Notes under the pieces: generated by a model
The model's input: the letters and a program-made list of their open reading frames with translations, nothing else
Databases searched by the model: none
What the model was told of the DNA's origin: nothing
Assembly: GCA_948567375.1 (NCBI GenBank)
Contig: OX419762.1
Location: 56,128,841-56,192,840, forward strand
DNA from: Lunularia cruciata
Taxonomy: Eukaryota; Streptophyta; Marchantiopsida; Lunulariales; Lunulariaceae
Length of the DNA: 64,000 bases
Direction: 5' to 3'
Shown: piece by piece, positions 1 through 9,716 of the stretch
Numbering within the stretch: the stretch's first letter is position 1
Layout of the letters: each line of letters opens with the position of its first letter
Position numbers and translations under genes: made by a program

Positions 1-2139
1 CTCTCATCATTAATCATCATCAATTGAAGTCGTTGATGGAGTCCGACAAGCTTTTAGTGAGGCTTGCATAATGGGTCTTATTTTACAAGTATGATTTCAT
101 GATTATTCATAGACTTAGAGTGGTGAATCGTGATGCAGATGGATTGAGTAAAAACCCATGTCCCAGCTAGCAAGATCAGACTAGAGCACATTGGCATGGT
201 GAGACAAATGAGAAGATGGTGCCAGGTTGGCATATATCTGCCTTTCTTTGTATAGTTTTTGAAGCTTTTGTGGTATCTCTCTTAGTTCATACAAGAGGAG
301 TTATTGAGGTCACAAATCCAAAGAGTGGAGATAGTGGTACAATTCAGCGAGACATTCATGGTGATGTCTTAGTGATGGACTATCTTTGCACTAGTGTTGT
401 GGGTGGCACAATTAGGGCCAAGGAGAGAGACCGTGTTCTTCAGCAAGCTAGATGATTCAGATTGGAGGTCAGACACCTTCTTCATGTATGAGAGGATAGT
501 AGAGTGCATGTAGTACCACTTCCATCTCAGAGACCATAGTTGGTCTATCATGCTCATGAAGAGCTAGGACATTTTGTTATAAAGTGTACATATAGTTTAC
601 TCTAGAGTCATTATTGGTGGCAAGGTATGTAGACCAATATACCATAGTTTGTTGTAAGATGTGTGGTTTTTGATTGAGTTAGAACATCATTTAATGCTCC
701 TACACCACAGTTACACCCATTACCTATAATGGGATTGGGTTACCGTTGGAGTTTAGACTTCATTAGACCTTTATTGTTGACAATGAGACATCATTGATAC
801 ATTTTAGTGAAGGTGGAGCACTTCTCCAAGTGGATTGAGTTGGTGGCACTTCCTGACAAGGCTAGTGAAGGGACAGCTTACTTGTTCTTGGATCGGGTTC
901 TTAGTCATTTTGGTGCATTAGTTGAGGTTTTAATTGATCATGGTATAGAGTTCTTGGGAGAGTTTTAGGTCTTGTGTGACAAGGCTTTGATTGATCATCA
1001 TACTACCTCTCAAGATCACCTTGAGGTAGATGGCTTAGAAGAGGGAGTGGTTTAGATAATGAAGAGAGGATTGCAAAAGTATGGTTTGCAAAGAGGCCAC
1101 TTGGGAGATTGGGATCTCTAGTTACCTTGGTTGGCCATGGGCTATCAATTCAGCTAGCAAGTCTCCTTAGCATCCTTCTTTCTTATTTTCTACTCTATGG
1201 ATGAGATCCAATTTTACCTATAACCATTCATCAAGATGCTACTATAGTTTTGGACTTGGATGATCTAGATGTATGGATAAGCACATGTTCTCAATAGGCA
1301 AAGACTTTTTGGAGAGTGATACATATGGCCTTTGAGAACTTGGAAATTGCTCATCATAGGGACACCTTATGTTATGCCACCAATCAAGGAGGAGGCTATA
1401 GACCCTTGATATGTTGATTTCATCCAAGTGACTATGTATATCTACAGCAGACAACACCGATGACACTTGATGTTTCTATTGGCCACACTATCTTGAGAGT
1501 TTACGTGAGTTTTTGTCATCAAGAATCTTTATGTTGGAAGGAAAAGATGGTGTTGTTTGGAAGGATCATGTGTGCAATTGTGTGCCATGCCACCTCCCAA
1601 ATATCAATAGTACTATGGACCCAAGCTTGGCACTTGTATGAGCAAGCTTGATATGTATATTATGCGGTTCTTCTAGTGGAGCTGCTACTATGTTAGTGTG
1701 TGATAGTTGTTTGAGAGGATGGCATATGGCATGTATGACTCCTCTCCTCATGGTGGTTCCTTAGGGATAATGTTTATGTCCTAAATGTACCATCAACAAG
1801 ACCGTTAAGGTTAGAGACTAGGGGGTATACTTTTGAAGTGCAGCTCCAAAGAGCTCACTTCTTTGATGTTGAGCCTTTGAGTTCCTGGCTATGGTAGACA
1901 AAAGCTGGTGAGTGTCACTTGGATTTCTTAGCTAGAGTGGATATGGCTTGACTATAATCAGTGCTCAATTATGGCAGATTATTGAGTGATAGATCAACTG
2001 CTAATCTAATTGAGTGTGATTTGAGTTGGGTGAACAAATTGATTATTGTGACACTTTAGAGTCCATGTATGACTTATGTGTGAGTTTTGTTTCTATAGTG
2101 TGTGATGTTGATAGTGATGTATGTTAAATAGTAATGTAT
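1..2139 (+). mobile_element. Decayed Ty3/gypsy element (RNase H, integrase, PHD finger)
   Basis: This is the 3' part of a Ty3/gypsy retrotransposon read on the + strand. It opens inside RNase H: near 105-165 a frame reads VVNRDADGLS, the usual end of that domain. Integrase follows, with an HEELGHF zinc-binding segment near 550-590, the core start WSLDFIRPLL near 748, then KVEHFSKWIEL, and DHGIEFLGEF near 935-970. The integrase tail reads MLEGKDGVVWKDHVCNC at 1531-1581 and runs into a PHD finger. Frameshifts and many TAG/TAA/TGA codons, mostly explained by C-to-T change, mean it is dead. No LTR was found. The left end is cut by the window and the right end gives way to another gypsy element near 2140. 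The family call is firm; the exact boundaries are not. Confidence 0.75.
1654..1788 (+). pseudogene. PHD finger encoded downstream of gypsy integrase
   Basis: One frame reads CILC, eleven residues, then CDSCLRGWHMAC, then CPKC. That gives all eight zinc ligands of a C4HC3 PHD finger with normal spacing. It also keeps the MLVCDSC and GWHMAC signatures typical of histone-reading PHD fingers. Two in-frame stops fall in the usual P-x-G-x-W stretch before CPKC, where the expected Trp codon reads TGT. The domain lies about 70 nt after the integrase tail, in the same direction. In chromoviruses a chromodomain sits in this position and helps target insertion, so a similar chromatin-reading role is plausible but inferred. 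PHD domains are common in host genes, but the position and shared decay argue that this one belongs to the element. Confidence 0.75.
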
Positions 2140-4341
2140 ATACGCCCAACATTTTCCTAGATGAAATCATTGTTTACAATAGGACAATGATGGAACACAA
2201 GCAACATCTACAAGAAGTCCTCCATGTTCTATGATAGAATCAATTGTATACTAAAATCTCAAAGTGTAAGTTTGGCAAGTCTGGAATAGACTACTTGGGG
2301 CACAGAGTAAGTGCAAAAGGTGTCCAAGTGTTAATAACTAAAATAGAGCTCATTAAAAAATGGAGTGCTTTAGAAGATCAAACTCAACTCAAGGGTTTCT
2401 TGGGATTGATGGAGTTCTATGGTAAATTTGTCAAGGACTTCTCTAAGGTTTCATAGCCTCTAATGACACTACTTTGCAAGGAGAAGTGGATGTTTAGCTT
2501 AAAATGGTATGATCCAAACTTCCAATCAAGATGGTTATAGATGCATCAAGCATAGCAATAAGAGCAGTCCTACAACAAGAATGGCATGACGGATGGCACC
2601 CAATTGCATATTTCTCTCGAAATTTGTTACCAATATAATGCAACTATCACACCACCAAACAAGAAGAGTTGAAATTGTCCTTGCAACCAAGCATTAGAAG
2701 CAATATCTTGGCAAGAAGGCATTTGTAGTGGAGATAGACCACAAACCTCTAGTCTACCTTGAGACATAGAAAGATCTATCTTGTCAATAGATTTGGTGGG
2801 CAGAGTGGAAAAAAAGGTTCAATATGACAATCACATATGCAAGAAGTAACTTGCATATGCATTTACCCAAATACCTATCATAACCAATTTGGTGGTAGAG
2901 GTCAAGATGAATTTTAGCCAAGGATTCTTATTGCTACAAACATTGACCCATAGATTGTAAGAGCTCAATCATCTAAAGGCATCACCAATACCCAAGGACT
3001 TGCTTTTCATGATAGTAGGTTATGGATCCCAAATCACATGGACATAAGAACCACCATCCTAGTGGAATATCATGATTCCACCATTGTAGGTCACGTTGGA
3101 GTGGACAAGACCTTGGATGCAACCAAAAACCATTATTATTGGCCCAAGATGAGCAACAATATGATGGAGTATATTTGTAGTTGCCTACTGTGCCAAAAAA
3201 ATAAAGCTTCTAATCAAGTTCTCACACGACTCCTTCAACCCCTTCCTACTCCAACACAACATTGAGAATATGTAAGCATGGATCTGGTTTGCAAATTGCC
3301 CAAGACCACCTCAAGGTTTGACTACATCATATTTTGTGTTGACCAACTCAGAAAAATGCTTCATGTGCATCCTACCACCAAGGATATAATTGCTCTACAA
3401 TTAGCTCATTGTACAAAGATGTAGTCTTTTCTCACCATGTCTTGTCTCAACTACTCATGACTAATGGAGACACTCAATTCACCAAATTTTTTTGGAGAAC
3501 AATCTTTGGTTTCTTTAAAACCAAATTGGCCATGTCCATTGCTTTCTATCCACAAACTGATGGACAAACAAAGTAGCTAATTTCACTATTGAAGACATGT
3601 TTCAGAGCCTCACTCTAGAAGAGCAAGAAAGGTGAGACACCTTACTCCCATTGGTGGAATTTGAATATAAGAATTCAATGAATGCATCTACATAGGCCAC
3701 ACCATTCTTTCTCATGTATGAAGAGCATCCTTCCACACCTTTGAGTTTGATGAAGATCCACCTAGTGGATACCAAGGTGGATGTCGTCAACACTTTTGTT
3801 CCAAAATCCAACAAGGAGTAGAGAACGCCAAACACAAGTTGCAAATTGCCTAAAATCAATAAAGACAATATTCAAATGCACATTATTGGCACAAGGAGTT
3901 CAGTATTGGGGATCAAGTTTGGTTGTCAACAACCAACCTCATGTAGTTGGCCCTTGCAAGCTCAGACATCTTTTTATTGGGGCTTTTCCCATCCTTCATC
4001 AAATCAGTGTAGTGGCCTATCACCTCGAGCTACCACCATACATGAAGACCCATCCAATATTCCATATTTCCTTACTATGCAGATATGCATCCCAATTGCC
4101 CCAATTTTCTTCTATATTTGACCTTGTTCCAACACTCATTGATGACACAAAGGAATATGAAGTAGAACGTATCCTCCAAAAACCCATATGTGGTACTCAC
4201 CATCTATGTGTGGAATATCTTGTACATTGGAATATCCCACTATATAAGGCAACATGGGAACCAACAACCAAGTTGACCAATGCACCGGTGTTAGTGAAAT
4301 CTTTTGAGCAACAGCTTTGCAACAAAGATATTACGTCTTGA
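2140..4341 (+). pseudogene. Decayed Ty3/gypsy chromovirus pol (RT end to chromodomain)
   Basis: The segment starts in reverse transcriptase after the catalytic region (a frame near 2148-2180 reads FLDEIIVYN). It continues through the RT thumb at 2244-2456 (LGHRVSAKGVQV, LKGFLGLMEFYGKFVKDFS) and decayed RNase H. The integrase zinc finger lies at 3038-3265 (YHDSTIVGHVG, then CSCLLCQ), followed by the integrase core. An open frame at 3781-4341 carries the integrase C-terminal fold (HLELPPYMKTHPIFHISLL) and a chromodomain (CVEYLVHWNIPLYKATWEP). Domain order is that of plant chromoviruses. Several frameshifts and stops inactivate it. The chromodomain ends at a stop followed by a purine-rich tract and an LTR, so this is the 3' half of a + strand copy of the same family as the - strand elements at 22,635 and 32,528. 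Confidence 0.85.
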
Positions 4342-4360
4342 AAGGGAGGAGGCAGACCTC
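4342..4360 (+). other. Polypurine tract of chromovirus family A
   Basis: A purine-rich run (GAAAGGGAGGAGGCAGACC, overlapping the stop codon) lies between the chromodomain and the LTR. This is where the plus-strand primer of a Ty3/gypsy element is expected. The reverse-oriented element at 32,528 keeps a similar run next to its left LTR. Confidence 0.55.
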
Positions 4361-4370
4361 CTCCCTCAAA

Positions 4371-4987
4371 TAATACCAATATTAGACATTATTTAGAGGT
4401 GAATATTGGCTTGGTGACATCTGGAAGGATGTTGTATGATGGGCTAGGTAGATCAGAGAGAGGTGTCACTAAAATAGGACTTCCACTAATGGAGTAGGAG
4501 CCAAAAATAGCCTAAAAACTTTAGAGCCAATTTGGATGCCTAAATGAATGAATTTAGGCCTCAAAAATATGCAAATTCCACCCTCCCAAGGGCAAAAATT
4601 TTGGCCTTTCCTCCCTCCCCTCCCCCCTCCCCACTCCTTTCCCTTTTTGTCTCATTGAGAGCTTTCCAATGGCACCTCACCTATGCAATTCTAGGATTCT
4701 TATAGGAAGATTCCTTAAAGATTCCCTTTGGTCAAAGATTGTTTGACAAACCAGATAGAATCCAAACCAACATGTCACCCATACATGTAACTAATATAAG
4801 GGTAGAGCTTGTTGACATGTCACCTATCCATATATTTGATTCAAGGGTAGAGTTTCCTTTGAGGGAATCCTCTTTGCTATATAATAAAGTCAAGGTGCTC
4901 CTTTGGGGCATAGATGTATTGAGTGTGAAGCTTAGTGTCTCTTCTCTTTTGTTTCTCTCAAGGTCCTCTATCCTCTGAAGATTATAG
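4371..4987 (+). repeat. 3' LTR of chromovirus family A
   Basis: The sequence matches, in the opposite orientation, the LTRs at 22,635, 28,396, 32,528 and 35,181. Shared landmarks are an opening related to TAATAC, the block GATGGGCTAGGTAGATC, and a TATA-like CTATATAATAAAG near 4877-4890. Ends were set by comparison with those copies, which run TGTAATA to TATTACA, and are accurate to about 10 bases. The termini have lost the TG and CA dinucleotides. Confidence 0.7.
4877..4890 (+). promoter_or_regulatory. LTR TATA box, family A
   Basis: CTATATAATAAAG is kept in the family A LTR copies near their 3' portion. It is the likely core promoter element for the retrotransposon transcript. Confidence 0.5.
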
Positions 4988-5193
4988 GTAATGAAGGTTT
5001 GCTCCTATAGAGTGTAGGGTTTGCTTTGGTATTGTTTTTAGGGAAAGGGCTTCCTAGGTTGCAAGAAGAATTCTGATTCTGGTCACATTTTAGAAGTTGT
5101 GATATAATTGGTGAGGTGGTTGTTTATAAAGGATCCCCTTTGAATTTACATATATTATTTTGGAGTTTTAAGTGTATTTCAATAAGTGTATAT

Positions 5194-5239
5194 ATTTTAA
5201 CCAATGTACCTTGTGGAAGAAAGGTACATTGGTTAAAAT
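5194..5239. repeat. Perfect 19-bp inverted repeat with 8-base loop
   Basis: TTTTAACCAATGTACCTT at 5195-5212 is exactly reversed and complemented at 5221-5238, and one further A-T pair extends the stem at each end. The loop is GTGGAAGA. The surrounding DNA has no recognisable gene. It could be the core of a small inverted-repeat transposon or a hairpin transcript. Confidence 0.8.
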
Positions 5240-7174
5240 TTTATATCTAAGATGAGTTTAAAGGAGTATTCAAAGCTTGATGCATTTAGAAAGAGTAGAG
5301 CAACAAGCAAAATTTGCAATGAAGCCAATTTGAAAGAAGCAAAGCATTCGAACCAATAGTGCTAATTTGGAAAATAAAAAAGAGTGAGAAGCAAATTGGG
5401 AGTGCATTAGAACTTGATGCTTCCATTCAAAAGCCAAAAGAGCCAATTCAAAAAGAGGGTCAATTGAAAATTTGGTTGAGTGATTGGGCAATTTATTAAT
5501 TTTGAGAGGGAGTGCATTTCTGAATTCACCAAAAGGCGTGTGTAGATTTTTGGCAGTTTCACAAAAGGGAGGATGGAGAGGGGTCCAAAAGGTGTTTGTA
5601 GATTTTTGGTGATTTCAAAAAAGGGAGATTGGAGAGGGTTTCCAAGACTTTCCAAATTTTCACAAGTGAGTAGTGAAGGAGGTAAAGAATGCCATTCAAG
5701 ACTTTTTGAATGGTTCAAATTAAAAAAAAGTGCAAGTTCATTAATCAATGAGTAATTAATTAACACAAGCAAGCCCCATCTTGAGCTTCAAAGAGGAGAG
5801 AGAATTAAATGCCACAAGTGAGCCCCATCCCAAAAGAGCAACGAGTAGCGGGGAGAGAACACAAAGGAGAGAGAAGTTTTGGGAGATTCTAGTTTATGAG
5901 AAGACTTATGGAAGCAAAAGAGAGTAAAGGAAGAGAAAGGAAGAAAAAAGGAGACAAGAAAAGGATAGAGAAATTTGGGAAAGGAAGAGGGGGTGAGAAC
6001 TGAGTTGCATCTATTGTGAGAAAGAAGACCATTGGTTGCAAAGCTGATTGAGCACACTGCCACAAATTTCCCATTTCCATAAATTTCAAGATGAATATTC
6101 CTAAACACTAGAAGCTATAAGACTTGCCAAACATGGAAGGTATAATCAAAGGCTTGTGGGTAACTAAGTTTCATCAAAGGAAAGATAATATGACCTATAT
6201 CACATGGACATGGTTGGACAAAACTCAGATCAAGGTATATTTGGAAGCCATTTGGGAGGCCAATCTTGACTCCCTTGGCCTTAAAGTAGCAATTGGCCTT
6301 GAATACCCCTATCTCTAGGTAGGTACATCTCCAATTTACCAATTAACCAACTCCATGTCAATTGTTGAATTGTCATCTCAATTGTGTCAAATTTTGCATA
6401 TTATGATTTCCCCATTCACAAGCAAGCCTAAAACCCAAACCTTTGTGCAAGGAAACCTCCACCTTTATGCAAGCAAAGTTCACCCTAATGCAAACGGAAC
6501 CACATCTTTCCAAGTGAGGCATAATATCATGTGAGCAAAGCTCCATTCCACACAAGTAAAGCCTTTGTACCACAAGCAAGACAGGCCTTTGGCAAGTAAA
6601 TCCCCATACCATATGAGGAAAGCCACCCTTAGAAAAAAACACCTTTTTTGCCACAAGCAAGACCCATGGAGCATGAACAAAGTTGCACCGCATGCAAGCA
6701 AATTTGCCATGGAAGTGACCAAGTCCTAACCTCACAATTGAACCCTAACCAATGTACAAGCAAAGCACTTTGACCTTGGGTGGCCTTAGAGATGCATTTA
6801 TGTTTGGGGAGTGGAATTACACAAAAGAGGATACATGTTCCTTATGGATTGGTGCAGGATTGGTTTATGATATGTGACTTCACATCCAAGAGATATGTGG
6901 CCAAATAGTGTGTACCCTACATGGAGACCACTTTCATGTGTTATGTTCACTTCTCATCCCCACCAAGAGGCCAAAGGTGGTACATGGGCATCTCATACTC
7001 CAAATGAAGACCAAGGTTTTGGGGGTCTATTAATGATTATGATTGGGCTCAGTTGATGCTCCCTTTCATTGATTGTGGTTCCTACAAAAGCAACTTAGAT
7101 TGCCAAATAGTGGATGGTTCAATTTGACCTTTGTAGGATAGTTCCTCACTCACCTATTCTTTGAGAGTGGATTC
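5240..7174. other. Unassigned repetitive-looking DNA
   Basis: No gene was recognised. Purine-rich stretches (5520-6000) and a loosely periodic series of CAAGCAAG/GCAAGCAAA motifs (about 6410-6720) fill it. The open frames on the - strand at 5788-6108 and 6373-6735 are low-complexity or follow the periodic motif, and match no family I know. Confidence 0.4.
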
Positions 7175-7270
7175 ATGGGTGAGGAGGAGGCTGCATATGA
7201 AAGCACTTGGGTGGAAGACATCTTCAAGGATGTGGAGGAAGACCATGAAGAGATGGAGGAAGATGAGTGA
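7175..7270 (+). CDS. Short acidic reading frame, doubtful
   Basis: This is a 31-codon frame starting MGEEEAAYES and ending EEMEEDE, rich in Glu and Asp. It may be the acidic C-terminal end of a decayed transposon or host protein, since the region upstream in the same frame is broken. No family was recognised, and it may not be a gene. Confidence 0.15.
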   Translation: MGEEEAAYESTWVEDIFKDVEEDHEEMEEDE

Positions 7271-9716
7271 GAGGAGAGTTGTGATTTTATGAAAACTTCA
7301 TGTTTTCATTTGTCTTACCTTTACTCTTGTTAATAGAAGATATTGGTTGTGAGGTGGAGATTTGAGAGTGATTCTCTCCAAATGTCCTTATTCAAATAAC
7401 AGTTTTGCAGTATTTGTATCTATAAAGCGCACAGGAAGCCTGACTCTAACTAGTGAACTCTAACTATGTAGTCGCCAACTGTTACCCAATGGAAGCCTCT
7501 ACTTGGAGGTTAGTGCAAATGAAGGCTATGTAAAATCTAGAGGCTCTTGGTGGTAAAATATAAAAATTCAAATAATTTTAAGTCTAGACAATCTCAATGC
7601 AAGTGAGCTAATGGAATACAATGATCCATGGTGAATAAAATGGAGAGCTCTTTCCTGCTCCTTCAAAGTGAGTGGAATAAACCAAGTGACTTACTGAAGA
7701 AGTTCCGAGCGAGGTTATTTTGAAGCTAGGACCTAAGTACTTAAGCAAGCACCAGTCGCTTGGAGCATTCATTGCATTAAAGTGAAGCAGTCTTGAGCCT
7801 TAGAAACACACATCGATGTGAGGAATTACAAACAACTGCACAAAAGTGGTGAAAATATATCTATGCACTCCCTTGGTAACTAGGTTTAACCAAATCTGGA
7901 TATTGGACAGTATAGCCTTCGCGAGGTCTCTCTGCACAGGATAAATGACCACCAAGAAATCATCAGCCATTTGCAAATTGTATAATGGAACTCGACATTC
8001 AAACTAAGCATTCAATTACTTTATCGATTTTATATCTGACAACCCTGTTCGGGTAAAATAATCATGTGTTACTCTCCAAACCCGGATATTAGTTGTCTTC
8101 TCAAATTGCCGACAGGACAATTTGAAAATTTGAAAATTTGAAAATTGCTTGGTGCATTCATAGTCTTCCGGGAAAATTCTCCCGTCCGGTCTAGATTCAA
8201 CTCATACAAGCTGCTTGTTTAGCTGCAGTATGCATGACTCGTGACCATAAAACTTATGCAGGTTGCAGGTTCAAAGTCCAAGTCAATGACGATACTTGTA
8301 TTGTGTCACATGAGTTTCGACTCATGCGATATCTTTAATGCGCTAACATGACTATTGAAGGTCACAATAGCGCATTCAAGACTATGATTGTGCCTGTTCA
8401 AGGTCACCGCGACTCATTACAATAGTGTAGAGTGTGTGGAATTAATAAAACATCTTTTCAGTAATTTGACACACTCTACTCTATTGGAACTTACATGAGA
8501 CGGAATCCGTTCAAGGATAAAAAAATAAAACTTGCGAAAGGTTTGACCGCAATAGGTTTGGAATCAGAAATATATACTATTCCACCTATAATAAACATGA
8601 ACATCTATATCTGTAAATATGGTACACTCACCAGCATCTTCCGAACTAAACAAGTGTACTCTCATAGCGGGTGTAGAACTATCCACCCGCCCATACCTCC
8701 TCCGAACGGAATTTCTAGCTCCTTGTATAGTTTTTGATTCGAATAACTGCAATCATAAAGCCTAATTTGTGATCTGTAAAATCAACTCTTTCCTGTCCAA
8801 ACCACATCTCATTTTCAGGATTGCACTATGCTACCAGCTTATCAAGGGTATTGTGTAGACACAGAAATTCAAGACAGAGTCGGGTCAGATCAAATTCTGC
8901 AACAATGATTACGCTATGCTATCCGCAAAGTATTACTTTTTGGAGAAACCAATGGGCAGCAATGTCAAGATCGAGAAATGTTCATATACTAAGCCTACTT
9001 CAATACGGTAGGACTTCAGTGCTTACATTAGTGTTGCAACAGAAGTTGACAATGAAAGAATCAGTTTTAGCAGCAGGGGAAGTGCCCATGAACTAGCCCT
9101 CCGACCGTCAAGATGTTCTGTTCCCCTTTCTCTGTATGTTTGTCATGATAATGTCTGTCTAGAGGCTTTGGGTTCCTAGACCGAAATATACTGCAATCAA
9201 GTATGCAACTATTATTAAGGAGGAGATTTCGTCCAAAAATCATCCAAAAAATTACGAACTACTGTAGTAGTGGAAAAACCCCAGCGGGGTGCTCGAATCG
9301 GGTGTACTCTAGATGGTACAGCTAGCTGCTAGCGTATGATGATCTATCAGGACCTATATATGTACGGTACACATTTTCAGTTCTGTAAACATTCTTTAGG
9401 GGTATGGCCCTTATGGGGCTTTTGCCCGCTCTCAAACTTTAACCCTAGGGGATGCTACGACGCACTTTCTTCACCTTGTAACATGATGTCCAAGTTGAGG
9501 GACGTCCGCCAGTCTCTGTCGTTTGCAAGTCTACGGGAGCCCACGCAGCAGAGCGCGGATAAACTTCTGTGTATCTACCAGATGATTGGTCGCTGATGAC
9601 ATAAAAATCGCTGGTCTGGAACGGTCTTCGGTGACGCTTTTGGTCTGTGAGATACCATTGCCAAGAGAAGGGTTCCGTACTTGCGGGACAACAGTCATGC
9701 GTGGAGACGAGGAGTC
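7271..9716. other. Intergenic island downstream of gene 1
   Basis: No transposon signature and no convincing gene was seen. CpG dinucleotides are commoner than in the flanking retroelements. A short tandem repeat of TTTGAAAA lies at 8123-8148. The - strand open frame at 8564-8752 is intact but unlike any family I know. The last few hundred bases should contain the 3' untranslated region of the - strand gene that stops at 9717. No AATAAA was found there on the - strand. Confidence 0.4.

Noticed and set aside
6874-7056. A + strand frame contains RDMWPNS
   Set aside because: It lacks the ISPPG part and any repeat; the similarity to the gene family is accidental.
8205-8280. tRNA-like sequence (TTAGCTGCAGTA ... 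GGTTGCAGGTTCAAAGTCC)
   Set aside because: It has rough A-box and B-box resemblance, but I could not fold a proper acceptor or anticodon stem. Not a tRNA gene; at best a trace of a SINE.
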